A DNA stretch of 64,000 nt from positions 62,001 to 126,000 of the forward strand of contig WQYQ01000005.1 in the NCBI GenBank assembly GCA_009781175.1, written 5' to 3'. The notes below the pieces were generated by a model, which was given only the letters and a program-made list of their open reading frames with translations, had not been told where the DNA came from and did not search any database. The translations under genes and the position numbers were made by a program. The DNA is from Betaproteobacteria bacterium. Its GTDB lineage: Bacteria > Pseudomonadota > Gammaproteobacteria > Burkholderiales > Rhodocyclaceae. This document shows, piece after piece, positions 52,668 through 61,891 of this stretch (the stretch's first letter is position 1; each line of letters begins with the position of its first letter).

Positions 52668-54035
52668 TTAAACCTGAAGCTGTAACGCTATCTCGCATAG
52701 CGCTTCACGCAGCAGAGTGCGATTGGGTGCGGCGCCAATCGAAATTCTCAAACCCGCGGGCGCGCCTTCTTTATGCAACGCAAAGGCTTCGCCTGTCACG
52801 ACGCGGATGCCTTCCCGCTCCAAAGCCTCCGCAATCCGGCGCGCCCGCTGCGCGGAGCCGAGCGCCAACCATAAATGCGGCCCCGGCCAGCCTCGGCAAT
52901 TCTGATCGCCCAATATTTGACTGACCAATTTCCAGCGCGCAGCGAGTTCGCACCGCTGCATATCGAGCCGTGCGAGCGCTGTTCCATCGGCAATCCAGCG
53001 TTGTGCCACGGCGGCCATTAATGGTGCAACGTACCAGCGCGTTTGATGCTCTGCATCTTGAATACGCTTTGCAAGCGCCGGCGGCAACACGACAAACCCA
53101 ATCCGCAAACCCGGCGCGACGGTCTTCGATAATCCGGTCACATAAACGACATGTTCCGGAGCAAGCGCCGCCAATGGAGGAAGTTTTACGTCCCCCAGCA
53201 GACCGTAAACATCCTCCTCCACCGCAAAAGCATCGTAACGCTGGAGCAGCCATACGATTTCCCGCCGGCGCTTTTCGCCCATCGTAGCTCCCGTCGGGTT
53301 CTGCAAACTCGGAGAAACGACGAAAAGCCGGCGGCCCGCGCGGCAGGCGGCTTCCAAGGCTTCAGGGCGGATGCCTTCCGCGTCCAGCGCCAACGGCGTC
53401 AACCGCCAGCCGCGCTCGTGCGCGAGCATATGGATGCCTGGATACGTAAGCGCTTCAACGGCAATTTCATTTTCCCCCGCCAGCCATCCCAACACGGTAG
53501 CCAATGCATGCTGAGCCCCCGCCGTCACCAGCAGCCTTTCCGGTTCGGCGGTAAGGCCCCGGCGCGCAAGCCATGCCACGGCCGCACTGCGCAGCAATAG
53601 CCATTCCGAAACACCGGGATAGTCGAGAAAACGCTCCAGTCCGTTCGCGCTATCCAATGCCGCAAGCGCGGGCGAAAAATCCTCGCGGCGCGGCAGCGAG
53701 GGCGGCGTATTGGTCGAAAGATCGATATGGAAACGCCGCGCATCGGTATCGGCGGCGCGACCGGTTAAGGCAAACAAACTCCCCGCCGCGGCGCGTCCGA
53801 GCACATAGGTGCCGCGCCCAATTTCGCCGCCGATCAGATGGCGCCGCTCCGCTTCGCGGTAAGCGCGCGTAACCGTACTGACATTGAAGCCCAACAGATC
53901 CGCTAAAAGACGATGCGTCGGCAAGCGGTCGCCCGGCCGTAAGCGCCCCGTCGCGATAGCGGCTTCAAGTTCGGCCACGATCGCCAGATAGGCCGGCCCG
54001 GTATGTTTATCCAGTTGGGGAAGCCAGTTTGTCAT
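52668..54035 (-). CDS. MocR/PdxR-type regulator: GntR winged helix fused to aminotransferase-like domain
   Basis: A protein of 455 residues. The N-terminal GntR helix-turn-helix (RPGDRLPTHRLLADLLGFNV, then STVTRAYREAERR) is linked to a fold-type I PLP domain with SPSLQNPTGATM and the expected PLP-lysine region YVTGLSKTVAPGLRIGFV. MocR proteins sense PLP or amino-acid aldimines. It is divergent from the threonine-dehydratase-like gene, 62 bp away, and is its likely regulator. Confidence 0.92.
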   Translation of the reverse strand: MTNWLPQLDKHTGPAYLAIVAELEAAIATGRLRPGDRLPTHRLLADLLGFNVSTVTRAYREAERRHLIGGEIGRGTYVLGRAAAGSLFALTGRAADTDARRFHIDLSTNTPPSLPRREDFSPALAALDSANGLERFLDYPGVSEWLLLRSAAVAWLARRGLTAEPERLLVTAGAQHALATVLGWLAGENEIAVEALTYPGIHMLAHERGWRLTPLALDAEGIRPEALEAACRAGRRLFVVSPSLQNPTGATMGEKRRREIVWLLQRYDAFAVEEDVYGLLGDVKLPPLAALAPEHVVYVTGLSKTVAPGLRIGFVVLPPALAKRIQDAEHQTRWYVAPLMAAVAQRWIADGTALARLDMQRCELAARWKLVSQILGDQNCRGWPGPHLWLALGSAQRARRIAEALEREGIRVVTGEAFALHKEGAPAGLRISIGAAPNRTLLREALCEIALQLQV

Positions 54036-54097
54036 GCAGACAACCCTCCTTTTTCTGCATACAAACTAAGCCAATCATTTTCTCGACGCAAGACATC

Positions 54098-55063
54098 ATG
54101 CTCCCTTCTCTCACCGAACTGATCGCCGCCCGCAATCTCCTGGCCTCATACATTTCTCCGACGCCGCAATATCCTTGGCCGCTGCTCTGCGAAGCCTTTG
54201 GCGGAACGCTATGGATGAAACACGAAAATCATTTGCCCACAGGCGCGTTCAAGCTGCGTGGCGGGCTGGTCTACTGCGCGGAACTCAAGGCGCGCGGCGC
54301 AGCCAAAAATGGGATTGTTACCGCGACGCGCGGGAACCACGGCCAATCGATCGCTTATGCGGCAGGCAAAAACGGACTCTCCGCAACGATTGTCGTGCCC
54401 GAGGGAAACAGCGCGGAAAAAAACGCGGCGATGCGGGCGTTGGGCGCGGAACTCATCGTTACCGGGCACGATTTCCAGGCCGCATCGGAGTATGCCGAAG
54501 CGCTTGCGCAGGAACGCAACGCGCACAAAGTGCCGGCGTTCCACCACCAGCTTATTGCTGGCGTAGCCAGCTATACGCTCGAACTCTTCGAGGCGGCGGG
54601 CGAGCTTGACGCTGTTTTCGTGCCGATCGGCATGGGCTCGGGCGCCAGCGCCGTAGCGGCCGCCCGCAATGCGCTGGGCTTGCGCACACGTATCATCGGC
54701 GTCGTGTCCGCGCACGCCACCGCCTACGCGGAAGGTTTCCGAAGCGGCACAGTATGCGAACGGCCCGTTAGCACCCAACTCGCCGATGGGTTGGCCTGCC
54801 GCGCGACCGATCCACAGGCGCTTGCCATCCTGCGCCGGGAACTTGACGACATACTCTGCGTCAGCGACACCGAAGTAGCGGCCGCCATGCGCCTAATTTT
54901 TTCCTCCACCCATAATGTAGCGGAAGGCGCCGGCGCGGCGGCGCTTGCAGGCGCAATACAGGTTCGCGGCCGTTACGCCGGGCGTCGCGTCGGCGTTGTT
55001 CTGACTGGCGGCAACGTCGATTCCGCAGTTTTCGCACGCGTTCTCCAGCCGGACATATTTTGA
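54098..55063 (+). CDS. Threonine/serine dehydratase-like PLP enzyme
   Basis: About 321 residues of fold-type II. PLP-Lys in HLPTGAFKLRGGLVY, phosphate and Asn contacts in TATRGNHGQSIAYAAGKNG, and a glycine loop PIGMGSGASAVAA. The C-terminal VVLTGGNVDSAVFARVLQ is usual for threonine ammonia-lyase-type enzymes. There is no C-terminal ACT domain, so this is the catabolic or side-activity type. The start is ATG 54098, as the upstream frame runs through the divergent regulator. Exact substrate (threonine, serine or a hydroxy-amino acid) is open. Confidence 0.87.
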   Translation: MLPSLTELIAARNLLASYISPTPQYPWPLLCEAFGGTLWMKHENHLPTGAFKLRGGLVYCAELKARGAAKNGIVTATRGNHGQSIAYAAGKNGLSATIVVPEGNSAEKNAAMRALGAELIVTGHDFQAASEYAEALAQERNAHKVPAFHHQLIAGVASYTLELFEAAGELDAVFVPIGMGSGASAVAAARNALGLRTRIIGVVSAHATAYAEGFRSGTVCERPVSTQLADGLACRATDPQALAILRRELDDILCVSDTEVAAAMRLIFSSTHNVAEGAGAAALAGAIQVRGRYAGRRVGVVLTGGNVDSAVFARVLQPDIF

Positions 55064-55139
55064 TTAAATATCCAGGCTGATCGCGGGTATATACTCACGC
55101 CTCCTTTTAAGCTATTGGCCCATTTGTGGCTCCACACGC

Positions 55140-55988
55140 ATGGACACTAATGAACAACTTCGCGTCGAAATCCAGCGTAACGTTGCACTTGCTTTGGCCG
55201 AGGACATTGGAACAGGCGATTTGACCGCCCGTTTGATTCCCGCCAAGCTCAACGCCCGCGGACGTGTCGTGACACGGGAAAACGCCGTGTTATGCGGTTC
55301 GGCGTGGTTCGAAGCAACATTTCATGCGCTCGATACAAGCGCAACGCTGATTTGGCATGCACAGGACGGCGAGCTGATCGAGCCGGGTCAAACCATCTGC
55401 AACATCGTCACCAATGCGCGCGTTCTGCTCACTGCGGAACGCACAGCCTTAAATTTCCTGCAATTGCTTTCCGCCACGGCAACGCTGACCCGCCGTTATG
55501 TTGACGCGGTTGCGAATACCCGTGCCAAGATCGTCGATACGCGCAAAACGCTGCCCGGCCTGCGTCTGGCCCAGAAATACGCGGTTCAAGTGGGCGGCGG
55601 AACGAATCATCGAATCGGGCTTTACGACGGTATTCTGATCAAGGAAAACCACATCATCTCGGCCGGCGGCATTAGCAATGCCATGCATAAAGCCAAAGAA
55701 CTCGCCGCGCCGCATGTTTTCATCGAAGTAGAAGTTGAAACGCTCGACGAATTGCGTGAAGCGCTCGACGCGGGCGCCAAAATGATTCTGCTCGATAATA
55801 TGAGCCATGCCGAGATGGCCGAAGCGGTCGCCATGACGGCAGGCCGCGCCGAGCTTGAAGCCAGTGGCGGCGTGGAACTGGAAAGCGTGCGGGCCATCGC
55901 CGAAGCGGGCGTCGACAGGATTTCGGTCGGGCGCCTGACCAAGGATGTGCGTGCGGTCGATTTTTCACTGCGTCACATTGAGGCTTAA
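55140..55988 (+). CDS. nadC: Nicotinate-nucleotide pyrophosphorylase (carboxylating)
   Basis: A protein of 282 residues. NALALAEDIGTGDLT-like VALALAEDIGTGDLTARLIP opens the enzyme; TRKTLPGLRLAQKYAVQVGG and NHRIGLYDGILIKENHI carry the quinolinate- and phosphoribosyl-binding residues; EASGGVELESVRAIAEAGVD closes the barrel. It makes nicotinate mononucleotide from quinolinate for NAD. A perfect hairpin overlaps its stop. Confidence 0.96.
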   Translation: MDTNEQLRVEIQRNVALALAEDIGTGDLTARLIPAKLNARGRVVTRENAVLCGSAWFEATFHALDTSATLIWHAQDGELIEPGQTICNIVTNARVLLTAERTALNFLQLLSATATLTRRYVDAVANTRAKIVDTRKTLPGLRLAQKYAVQVGGGTNHRIGLYDGILIKENHIISAGGISNAMHKAKELAAPHVFIEVEVETLDELREALDAGAKMILLDNMSHAEMAEAVAMTAGRAELEASGGVELESVRAIAEAGVDRISVGRLTKDVRAVDFSLRHIEA

Positions 55989-56000
55989 GTAAGCCTCAAT
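55977..56000 (+). terminator. Hairpin at the nadC stop, without T-run
   Basis: ATTGAGGCTT (55977-55986), loop AAGT, AAGCCTCAAT (55991-56000). The stop codon TAA lies in the loop region. No T-run follows, so its role as terminator is uncertain. Confidence 0.5.
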
Positions 56001-56126
56001 CCATCCGTTACAGATCTAAAGTGTCGGTTAACGGCTTGCCAGGAGAAACACAAAAGGCTATACATCGGGGCCGAGCGATTTATCCATTTAGCATAATCGC
56101 GTCAATCGATCCGCGCTCCCCCCTCC

Positions 56127-56303
56127 ATGGCAAAACGGATAGAGCAGAAAGCCTTTTTGATGTCCTTCTTTTTCGTTGCTTACTACATTGTCTCGGTCAT
56201 CATCCTGGTCCTGCATTTCACCGGGCTTCTGGCGCGCCATCGTTTGGAATGGCTGATCTACGTTCTGGCGCTGACCGTCTTTCCCGCAGTGATCTACCTC
56301 TGA
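56127..56303 (+). CDS. Small two-helix membrane protein (58 residues)
   Basis: The frame begins MAKRIEQKAFLMSFFFVAYY and has two hydrophobic helices, about 11-32 (FLMSFFFVAYYIVSVIILVL) and 42-58 (WLIYVLALTVFPAVIYL), joined by LLARHRLE. The positive N-terminus and regular helix spacing support a real inner-membrane protein. It lies between nadC and a bidirectional terminator. No ribosome binding site is strong. No family is recognised. Confidence 0.6.
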   Translation: MAKRIEQKAFLMSFFFVAYYIVSVIILVLHFTGLLARHRLEWLIYVLALTVFPAVIYL

Positions 56304-56313
56304 GGCACAAGAC

Positions 56314-56356
56314 AAAAAAAGGGGTGCTCCGGCAAATAGCCTGAGAGCCCCTTTTT
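56314..56356. terminator. Bidirectional terminator between the small membrane protein and thrC
   Basis: AAAAAAAGGGGTGCTC (56314-56329) pairs, with one mismatch, with GAGAGCCCCTTTTT (56343-56356). T-runs lie on both strands. It serves the 58-residue gene and thrC. Confidence 0.8.
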
Positions 56357-56370
56357 GTTTGCTTTCTTAC

Positions 56371-57801
56371 TTAAGCCGCGTGCTGCACGATCAAACGCTT
56401 GACCGCATCGACATCGGCATCAACGACTTCGACACGCTGCGGGAGCGCTTCGATTCCACGCAGCGCGGCCGGACGTTCCGGTTCGCGCCCCAAAGCTTCC
56501 CGAATTGTCGCTTCGAATTTCGCCGGCTGAGCGGTTTCGAGCACGATCATCGGCACGCCGGGTTTCCTGTGCGCTTGCGCCACTTTGAGGCCGTCCGCGG
56601 TGTGCGTGTCGATCATGACGCCGAAACGCTCGAAGCAATCGCGAATCGTCGCCAGCCGATCGGCATGGCTGCTCGACCCCGACACGAAACCGTAAGCGGC
56701 GATCCGGGCAAAATCCGGCGTGCCCGAAAGGTCGAAGCTACCGCCCGCATCCACTTGAGCCCACAACTCACGCAGTTTTTCCGCATCCCTACCCAATAGA
56801 TCAAAGACGAAACGCTCGAAATTTGAGGCTTTCGAAATATCCATCGAAGGGCTTGAGGTCGCGAAGGTTTCGCTTGTTTTACGCGGACGATAAACGCCGC
56901 TGCGGAAGAACTCGTCGAGCACATTGTTTTCGTTCGTCGCCAATATGAGCTGATCGATCGGCAGGCCCATCATGCGTGCGATATGGCCTGCGCAGATGTT
57001 GCCGAAGTTGCCCGACGGGACCGCAAACGAAACCTTTTCCGACGATTCGCGCGTGGCGGCGAAATACGCCTTGAAGTAGTAGACCACCTGCGCCGAAACG
57101 CGCGCCCAGTTGATCGAATTAACCGTCCCGATCGCATAACGGCGCTTGAATTCGAGATCGTTTGACACCGCTTTCACGATGTCCTGTGCATCGTCGAACA
57201 TGCCGCGCACTGCGATATTGAAGATGTTTGTGTCTTGCAGCGAGTACATCTGCGCACGCTGGAAATTGCTCATCTTGCCCCACGGCGAGAGCATGAAAAC
57301 GCGGATGTGGTGCTTGCCGCGCATGGCGTACTCGGCCGCCGAGCCCGTATCGCCCGAGGTCGCGCCCAAAATATTGAGCGAACTCCCAGTCTGTTCAAGC
57401 GCATATTCGAACAGATTGCCGAGCAACTGCATGGCCATGTCTTTGAACGCCAGCGTCGGCCCATTCGAAAGTTCGAGCAGATGCAAGCCTGGTTCAAGCG
57501 TGCGCAGCGGCGCAATCTCCACGGTATTGGAATCCGCGCGCCCGTTGCAATACACGGCGGACGTGTAGGTGCGATCGATCAAAGCCTTGAGCGTATCGGC
57601 CGGAATATCGTCGGCGAATTTCGAAAGAATCGCGAACGCCAGTTCCGCATAGCTCTTGCCGCGCAGCGCTTCAAGCTCCGCGCGGCTGAATTGCGGATAG
57701 CTTTCAGGCATCGCCAGCCCGCCATCCTCCATGAGGCCGCCGAGGAGAATGTCGAGAAAGCGCTTGGGCGCGGCCTGGCCGCGCGTCGAAACGTATTTCA
57801 T
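56371..57801 (-). CDS. thrC: Threonine synthase
   Basis: About 476 residues. N-terminal MKYVSTRGQAAPKRFLDILLGGL is the long-form proteobacterial start. PLP-Lys is in NGPTLAFKDMAMQLLGNLFE (about Lys120); ATSGDTGSAAEYA and PSGNFGNICAGHIA bind phosphate and substrate. It converts O-phosphohomoserine to threonine. ATG 57801 is two bases after the hom stop. It is the last gene of alaA-GNAT-hom-thrC. Confidence 0.96.
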   Translation of the reverse strand: MKYVSTRGQAAPKRFLDILLGGLMEDGGLAMPESYPQFSRAELEALRGKSYAELAFAILSKFADDIPADTLKALIDRTYTSAVYCNGRADSNTVEIAPLRTLEPGLHLLELSNGPTLAFKDMAMQLLGNLFEYALEQTGSSLNILGATSGDTGSAAEYAMRGKHHIRVFMLSPWGKMSNFQRAQMYSLQDTNIFNIAVRGMFDDAQDIVKAVSNDLEFKRRYAIGTVNSINWARVSAQVVYYFKAYFAATRESSEKVSFAVPSGNFGNICAGHIARMMGLPIDQLILATNENNVLDEFFRSGVYRPRKTSETFATSSPSMDISKASNFERFVFDLLGRDAEKLRELWAQVDAGGSFDLSGTPDFARIAAYGFVSGSSSHADRLATIRDCFERFGVMIDTHTADGLKVAQAHRKPGVPMIVLETAQPAKFEATIREALGREPERPAALRGIEALPQRVEVVDADVDAVKRLIVQHAA

Positions 57802-57803
57802 GC

Positions 57804-59117
57804 TCAATTACCCAATTCTTCCATGCGGATCTTCGTCACCGTGCCATCGACCGTCGCAAGCTGTTCGATGCGCGCGATCGCGGCCAGCACGTCGCGTTCG
57901 AGAACCCGATGCGTCAACAGGATGATGCTGGTTTTGTCCTGGCCTTCGGGCGGTTCCTTCTGAATCATGGCTTCGATCGAAATCGAATGATCAGCCAGAA
58001 TCCGCGTGATGTCAGCCAACACACCGGCGCGATTCACCACTTGCAGGCGCAGATAGAACGCGGTTTCGACATCACCGATCGGCAGGATCGGCAAATCGAC
58101 GAGCTGGTCGGCCTGGAAGGCCAGATGTGGCACGCGGTGTTCCGGATCGGAGGTATGCATGCGCGTGACGTCGACAAGATCCGCCACGACGGCGCTTGCC
58201 GTCGGTTCAACGCCCGCGCCGCGTCCGTAATAAAGCGTCTGCCCCACTGCGTCGCCTTTCACGAGCACGGCATTCATCACGCCTTCGACGTTCGCGATCA
58301 ACCTACGCTCGGGAACCAAGGTGGGATGCACGCGCAGCTCGACGCCACGCGGCGTGCGGCGCGTGATGCCGAGCAGCTTGATCCGATAGCCCAGTTCTTC
58401 GGCGTAGCTGATGTCTTCGCGCGTGAGTTTTGAAATACCTTCGACATGCGCTTTCTGGAACTGCATCGGAATGCCAAACGCGATCGCGCTCATGATCGTC
58501 AGCTTGTGCGCGGCGTCGACGCCTTCGACATCAAAGGTCGGATCGGCCTCCGCGTAGCCGAGCGCCTGCGCTTGCGCGAGTGCCGTTTCAAACGACAGGC
58601 CCTTGTCGCGCATTTCGCTCAGAATGTAATTCGTCGTGCCGTTGATGATACCGGCGAGCCATTCGATCCGATTCGCAGTCAAGCCTTCGCGCAGTGCCTT
58701 GATGATTGGAATGCCACCCGCCACTGCGGCTTCAAAAGCGACCATCACGCCTTTTTTCTGCGCCGCGGCGAAGATTTCGTTGCCATGCAAGGCCAGCAGC
58801 GCCTTATTCGCCGTGACGACATGCTTGCCGTGCTCGATGGCCGCCAGCACAAGCTCTTTCGCCACCCCGTAACCACCGATCAGTTCGATGACGATATCGA
58901 TTTCGGGATCGCGCACGATATCCATCGCATCGGCGGTAACACGCGCTTTGTCGCCGACGATTTGCTGCGCGCGCGCGGTATCACGATCGGCCACGGCGGT
59001 AATCCGAATCGGGCGTCCTGCGCGACGGGTGATTTCTTCCTGGTTGCGCGACAACACCGTGAAAGTGCCGCCGCCTACAGTGCCAATGCCAAGCAGGCCA
59101 ACGTTGATCGGTTTCAT
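57804..59117 (-). CDS. hom: Homoserine dehydrogenase
   Basis: A protein of 437 residues. NAD(P)-binding MKPINVGLLGIGTVGGGTF; substrate region GIINGTTNYILSEM, EADPTFDVEGVDAAHKL and ERGISKLTREDI-like GISKLTREDI; and a C-terminal ACT domain (LRLQVVNRAGVLADITRILA) for threonine feedback. It reduces aspartate semialdehyde to homoserine. ATG 59117 overlaps the GNAT stop (ATGA). Confidence 0.96.
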   Translation of the reverse strand: MKPINVGLLGIGTVGGGTFTVLSRNQEEITRRAGRPIRITAVADRDTARAQQIVGDKARVTADAMDIVRDPEIDIVIELIGGYGVAKELVLAAIEHGKHVVTANKALLALHGNEIFAAAQKKGVMVAFEAAVAGGIPIIKALREGLTANRIEWLAGIINGTTNYILSEMRDKGLSFETALAQAQALGYAEADPTFDVEGVDAAHKLTIMSAIAFGIPMQFQKAHVEGISKLTREDISYAEELGYRIKLLGITRRTPRGVELRVHPTLVPERRLIANVEGVMNAVLVKGDAVGQTLYYGRGAGVEPTASAVVADLVDVTRMHTSDPEHRVPHLAFQADQLVDLPILPIGDVETAFYLRLQVVNRAGVLADITRILADHSISIEAMIQKEPPEGQDKTSIILLTHRVLERDVLAAIARIEQLATVDGTVTKIRMEELGN

Positions 59118-59566
59118 GAGAGCTGTTTCTTGAAATTGAAAGAAGTGATGATGAAGCCTTCGCGGAAGTAGAAGCGATGGGCGTTGGTGCGGTGCGTGCC
59201 GGAATCGAGCGCAATCGCATTGGCGCCGCTGTGGCGCGCTTCGTCGCCAAGCCAGGCGATGAGCGCCCGGCCGACACCCTGAGAGCGGCATGCTTCATCC
59301 GTCACCAAGTCGTCGACGTAAAACTTGAGTCCGCTGAAGGTATCCGGGTAGATCCGCCAGACCGCCAAACCTAACACGCGCGACGCATCCGTCGCGACGA
59401 CCATCTGCGCGCCGCCAGCGAAAATCCGCTGCATCTGCGCCGCGTAGTCAGGCTGCAAGCCAGGGCGAAGCTGACGGTGCACGCTTTCGGCCTTGCTCAG
59501 CCATTCGCCTGCAATAACCTCACCCTCGGGCGCTGTAATACGGATAAGTTGCGGATGCTCAGGCAT
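59114..59566 (-). CDS. GNAT family N-acetyltransferase
   Basis: A protein of 150 residues. Acetyl-CoA loop VDDLVTDEACRSQGVGRALI fits the Q/RxxGxG/A motif, followed by ALDSGTHRTNAHRFYFREGF. Substrate unknown. It overlaps the alaA stop by 8 bp and the hom start by 4 bp, so it is embedded in the amino-acid operon between aminotransferase and homoserine dehydrogenase. Confidence 0.9.
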   Translation of the reverse strand: MPEHPQLIRITAPEGEVIAGEWLSKAESVHRQLRPGLQPDYAAQMQRIFAGGAQMVVATDASRVLGLAVWRIYPDTFSGLKFYVDDLVTDEACRSQGVGRALIAWLGDEARHSGANAIALDSGTHRTNAHRFYFREGFIITSFNFKKQLS

Positions 59567-60860
59567 GCGACCTCCGGTAGCCTTCGAGGAAGCGCGCGAT
59601 TCTGCCGATGGCCTCGGTCAGATCTTCCTCGTAGGGAAGGAAGACGACGCGGAAGTGATCGGGGCGCGGCCAGTTGAAGCCCGAGCCCTGCACCAGCAAC
59701 ACTCTTTCCGCTTCGAGCAATTCGAGAATGAATTGCTGATCGTTCTCGATCGGATAGAGCTTCGGATCGAGCCGTGGGAACAGGTAGAGCGAAGCTTTTG
59801 GCTTCACGCAAGTGACGCCCGGAATTTCGGTCAGAAGTTTCCAGGCCAGGTCGCGCTGACGCGTCAAACGGCCATTCGGCGCAACAAGATCATTGATACT
59901 TTGATAGCCGCCGAGCGCGGTCTGAATCGCAAGTTGCCCCGGCGTGTTCGAACACAGACGCATCGAGGCCAGCATATTGAGGCCCTCGACGTAATCCTTG
60001 GCGCGACGCTTGTCGCCGGAGACCACCATCCAGCCCGAGCGGTAACCGCAAGAGCGGTAATTTTTCGAAAGACCGTTGAAGGTTACGAACAACACATCGT
60101 CGGCCAACGAAGCAATGCTCACATGCTCGTTGCCGTCGAACAATGTCTTGTCGTAAATCTCATCGGCGAATACGATCAGTTGATGCTGCCGCGCCAGCTC
60201 GACAATCTGTTCGAGCACTTCGCGCGGATACAAGGCACCCGTCGGGTTGTTCGGATTGATGACGACGACGGCTTTCGTATTCGGCGTGATCTTGCGCCGC
60301 ATATCTTCGATGTCGGGCATCCAATCGGACTGCTCATCGCACATGTAGTGCACCGGGCTGCCGCCGGACAGCGAGACGGCCGCCGTGTAAAGCGGATAAT
60401 CGGGCGCGGGCAGCAGCACTTCGTCGCCGTTGTTCAGCAGCGCGTTCATCGCCATGACGATCAGTTCGGATGCGCCATTGCCAATATAAATGTCCTCGAT
60501 CGTCACACCCGCGATCTGCTTTTGCTGCGTGTAGTGCATGATCGCCTTGCGCGGTGCGAACAAGCCTTTCGAGTCGGTGTAACCCGCGGCATCCGGCAGA
60601 TTGCGGATCATGTCCTGCACGATCTCTTCCGGCGGCTCAAGCCCGAATACAGCGAGATTGCCGATATTGAGCTTGATGATTTTGTGCCCTTCTTCCTCCA
60701 TCTGCTTGGCCCGTTCCAATACCGGGCCGCGGATGTCATAGCAAACATTGGCAAGCTTGGCCGATTTTTTGACCGGACGCGCGCTACGGCCGGCAGACGT
60801 AATTTCGGTGCTCGATTCGCTCGGAGAAGATAGCCGCGCCACTTTACTGCCACTCATCAT
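59559..60860 (-). CDS. alaA: Glutamate-pyruvate aminotransferase, AlaA type
   Basis: About 433 residues. Fold-type I aminotransferase very close in pattern to AlaA: SAKLANVCYDIRGPVLERAK, GYTDSKGLFAPRKAIMHY, INPNNPTGALYPREVL, the PLP lysine in FNGLSKNYRSCGYRSGW, and YQSINDL. It forms alanine from pyruvate and glutamate. An N-terminal tail of about 35 residues is longer than in E. coli AlaA. Start at ATG 60860 or 60857. It heads the alaA-GNAT-hom-thrC operon and is divergent from the Mth938-like gene. Confidence 0.9.
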   Translation of the reverse strand: MMSGSKVARLSSPSESSTEITSAGRSARPVKKSAKLANVCYDIRGPVLERAKQMEEEGHKIIKLNIGNLAVFGLEPPEEIVQDMIRNLPDAAGYTDSKGLFAPRKAIMHYTQQKQIAGVTIEDIYIGNGASELIVMAMNALLNNGDEVLLPAPDYPLYTAAVSLSGGSPVHYMCDEQSDWMPDIEDMRRKITPNTKAVVVINPNNPTGALYPREVLEQIVELARQHQLIVFADEIYDKTLFDGNEHVSIASLADDVLFVTFNGLSKNYRSCGYRSGWMVVSGDKRRAKDYVEGLNMLASMRLCSNTPGQLAIQTALGGYQSINDLVAPNGRLTRQRDLAWKLLTEIPGVTCVKPKASLYLFPRLDPKLYPIENDQQFILELLEAERVLLVQGSGFNWPRPDHFRVVFLPYEEDLTEAIGRIARFLEGYRRSHA

Positions 60861-60956
60861 CAGACCTCGCCGCTTGGAAAGCCCTGCCCGCCGCAATGCG
60901 AGCAAGAAAATCAAAAGGTTATAATCCTATCACTCCCGCCGTTTCCATATTGCAGC

Positions 60957-61331
60957 ATGAAACTTCACCTCGATCAGGCTTCTGGGATGAACATTATCAC
61001 CGGACATGGGCCAGGCTTCGTCGCCATCAACGGCCAAGTCAAAGGCCAAGGACTTGTCGTCACGCACGACGCCTTGATCGAACCGTGGGGTGAACTGGGT
61101 TTCGAAGCGCTCGACGAAACTGCATTCGCAGTCGTCGCAAAGCTCGGGACAAGCATCACCTTGATTGGAACCGGCAAACGCCAACGCTTTCCGAGTGTGG
61201 CGCTTTTGCGCCCCTTGATCGAATCCAAACGCGGTTTCGAAATCATGGATACCGCCGCGGCTTGTCGCACATACAACATTCTGGTTGCCGAAGGCCGCAG
61301 TGTGGCTGCGGCTTTAATCATCGAGCCTTAA
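60957..61331 (+). CDS. Mth938-like domain protein (DUF498)
   Basis: A protein of 124 residues with the DUF498/NDUFAF3 fold: ITGHGPGFVAINGQ, GTSITLIGTGKRQRFPSVAL and GFEIMDTAAACRTYNILVAE with EGRSVAAALII. Relatives of this family are linked with respiratory complex I assembly, but its role in bacteria is not settled. It is divergent from alaA; an internal ATG at 60987 is a possible start. Confidence 0.88.
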   Translation: MKLHLDQASGMNIITGHGPGFVAINGQVKGQGLVVTHDALIEPWGELGFEALDETAFAVVAKLGTSITLIGTGKRQRFPSVALLRPLIESKRGFEIMDTAAACRTYNILVAEGRSVAAALIIEP

Positions 61332-61403
61332 AGCACGGACCTCCGGCGTTGCAGTCGCGGATCGGGTCGGCTACGCTTGGCCGACTCAATCATGGAGAAA
61401 ACG

Positions 61404-61859
61404 ATGCTCGGCACCCCCGCCCCGGAAATTTCCCTGCCTGCCACAGGCGACAAAACAATTTCGTTATCGGCACTGCACGGCCACCCCGTCGTGGTTTATT
61501 TTTACCCCAAGGACAACACGCCGGGCTGCACACGCGAAGGCGAACAGTTCCGCGATCTTCACGCGGAATTCGCCGAACTTGGATGCGTTATCCTCGGCAT
61601 TTCGCGCGACAGCATAAAATCGCACGAAAACTTCAAAAGCAAAATGAGCTTCCCGTTCGATCTGTTGTCGGACACGGAAGAAGCCGCCTGCCAAGCCTAC
61701 GGCGTGATCAAGATGAAAAACATGTACGGCAAGCAGGTTCGCGGTATCGAACGCAGCACCTTCGTCATCGACGCGCACGGCGTGCTGCGCAAAGAATGGC
61801 GCGGGGTAAAGATTCCCGACCACGCGCAGGAAGTGCTCAAGGCCGTCGCTTCACTCTGA
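61404..61859 (+). CDS. bcp: Thioredoxin-dependent peroxiredoxin, Bcp/PrxQ type
   Basis: About 151 residues. YFYPKDNTPGCTREGEQFRD holds the peroxidatic Cys42. The usual Bcp resolving Cys five residues later is Glu here; a second Cys is in ELGCVILGISRDS, so this may work as the variant with the resolver elsewhere or as 1-Cys. It reduces peroxides. ATG 61404 is favoured by GGAG at 61395; ATG 61392 is possible. Confidence 0.9.
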   Translation: MLGTPAPEISLPATGDKTISLSALHGHPVVVYFYPKDNTPGCTREGEQFRDLHAEFAELGCVILGISRDSIKSHENFKSKMSFPFDLLSDTEEAACQAYGVIKMKNMYGKQVRGIERSTFVIDAHGVLRKEWRGVKIPDHAQEVLKAVASL

Positions 61860-61891
61860 TTCTTTCCCCTCTAGCTTAAAAAGACTCTCTG

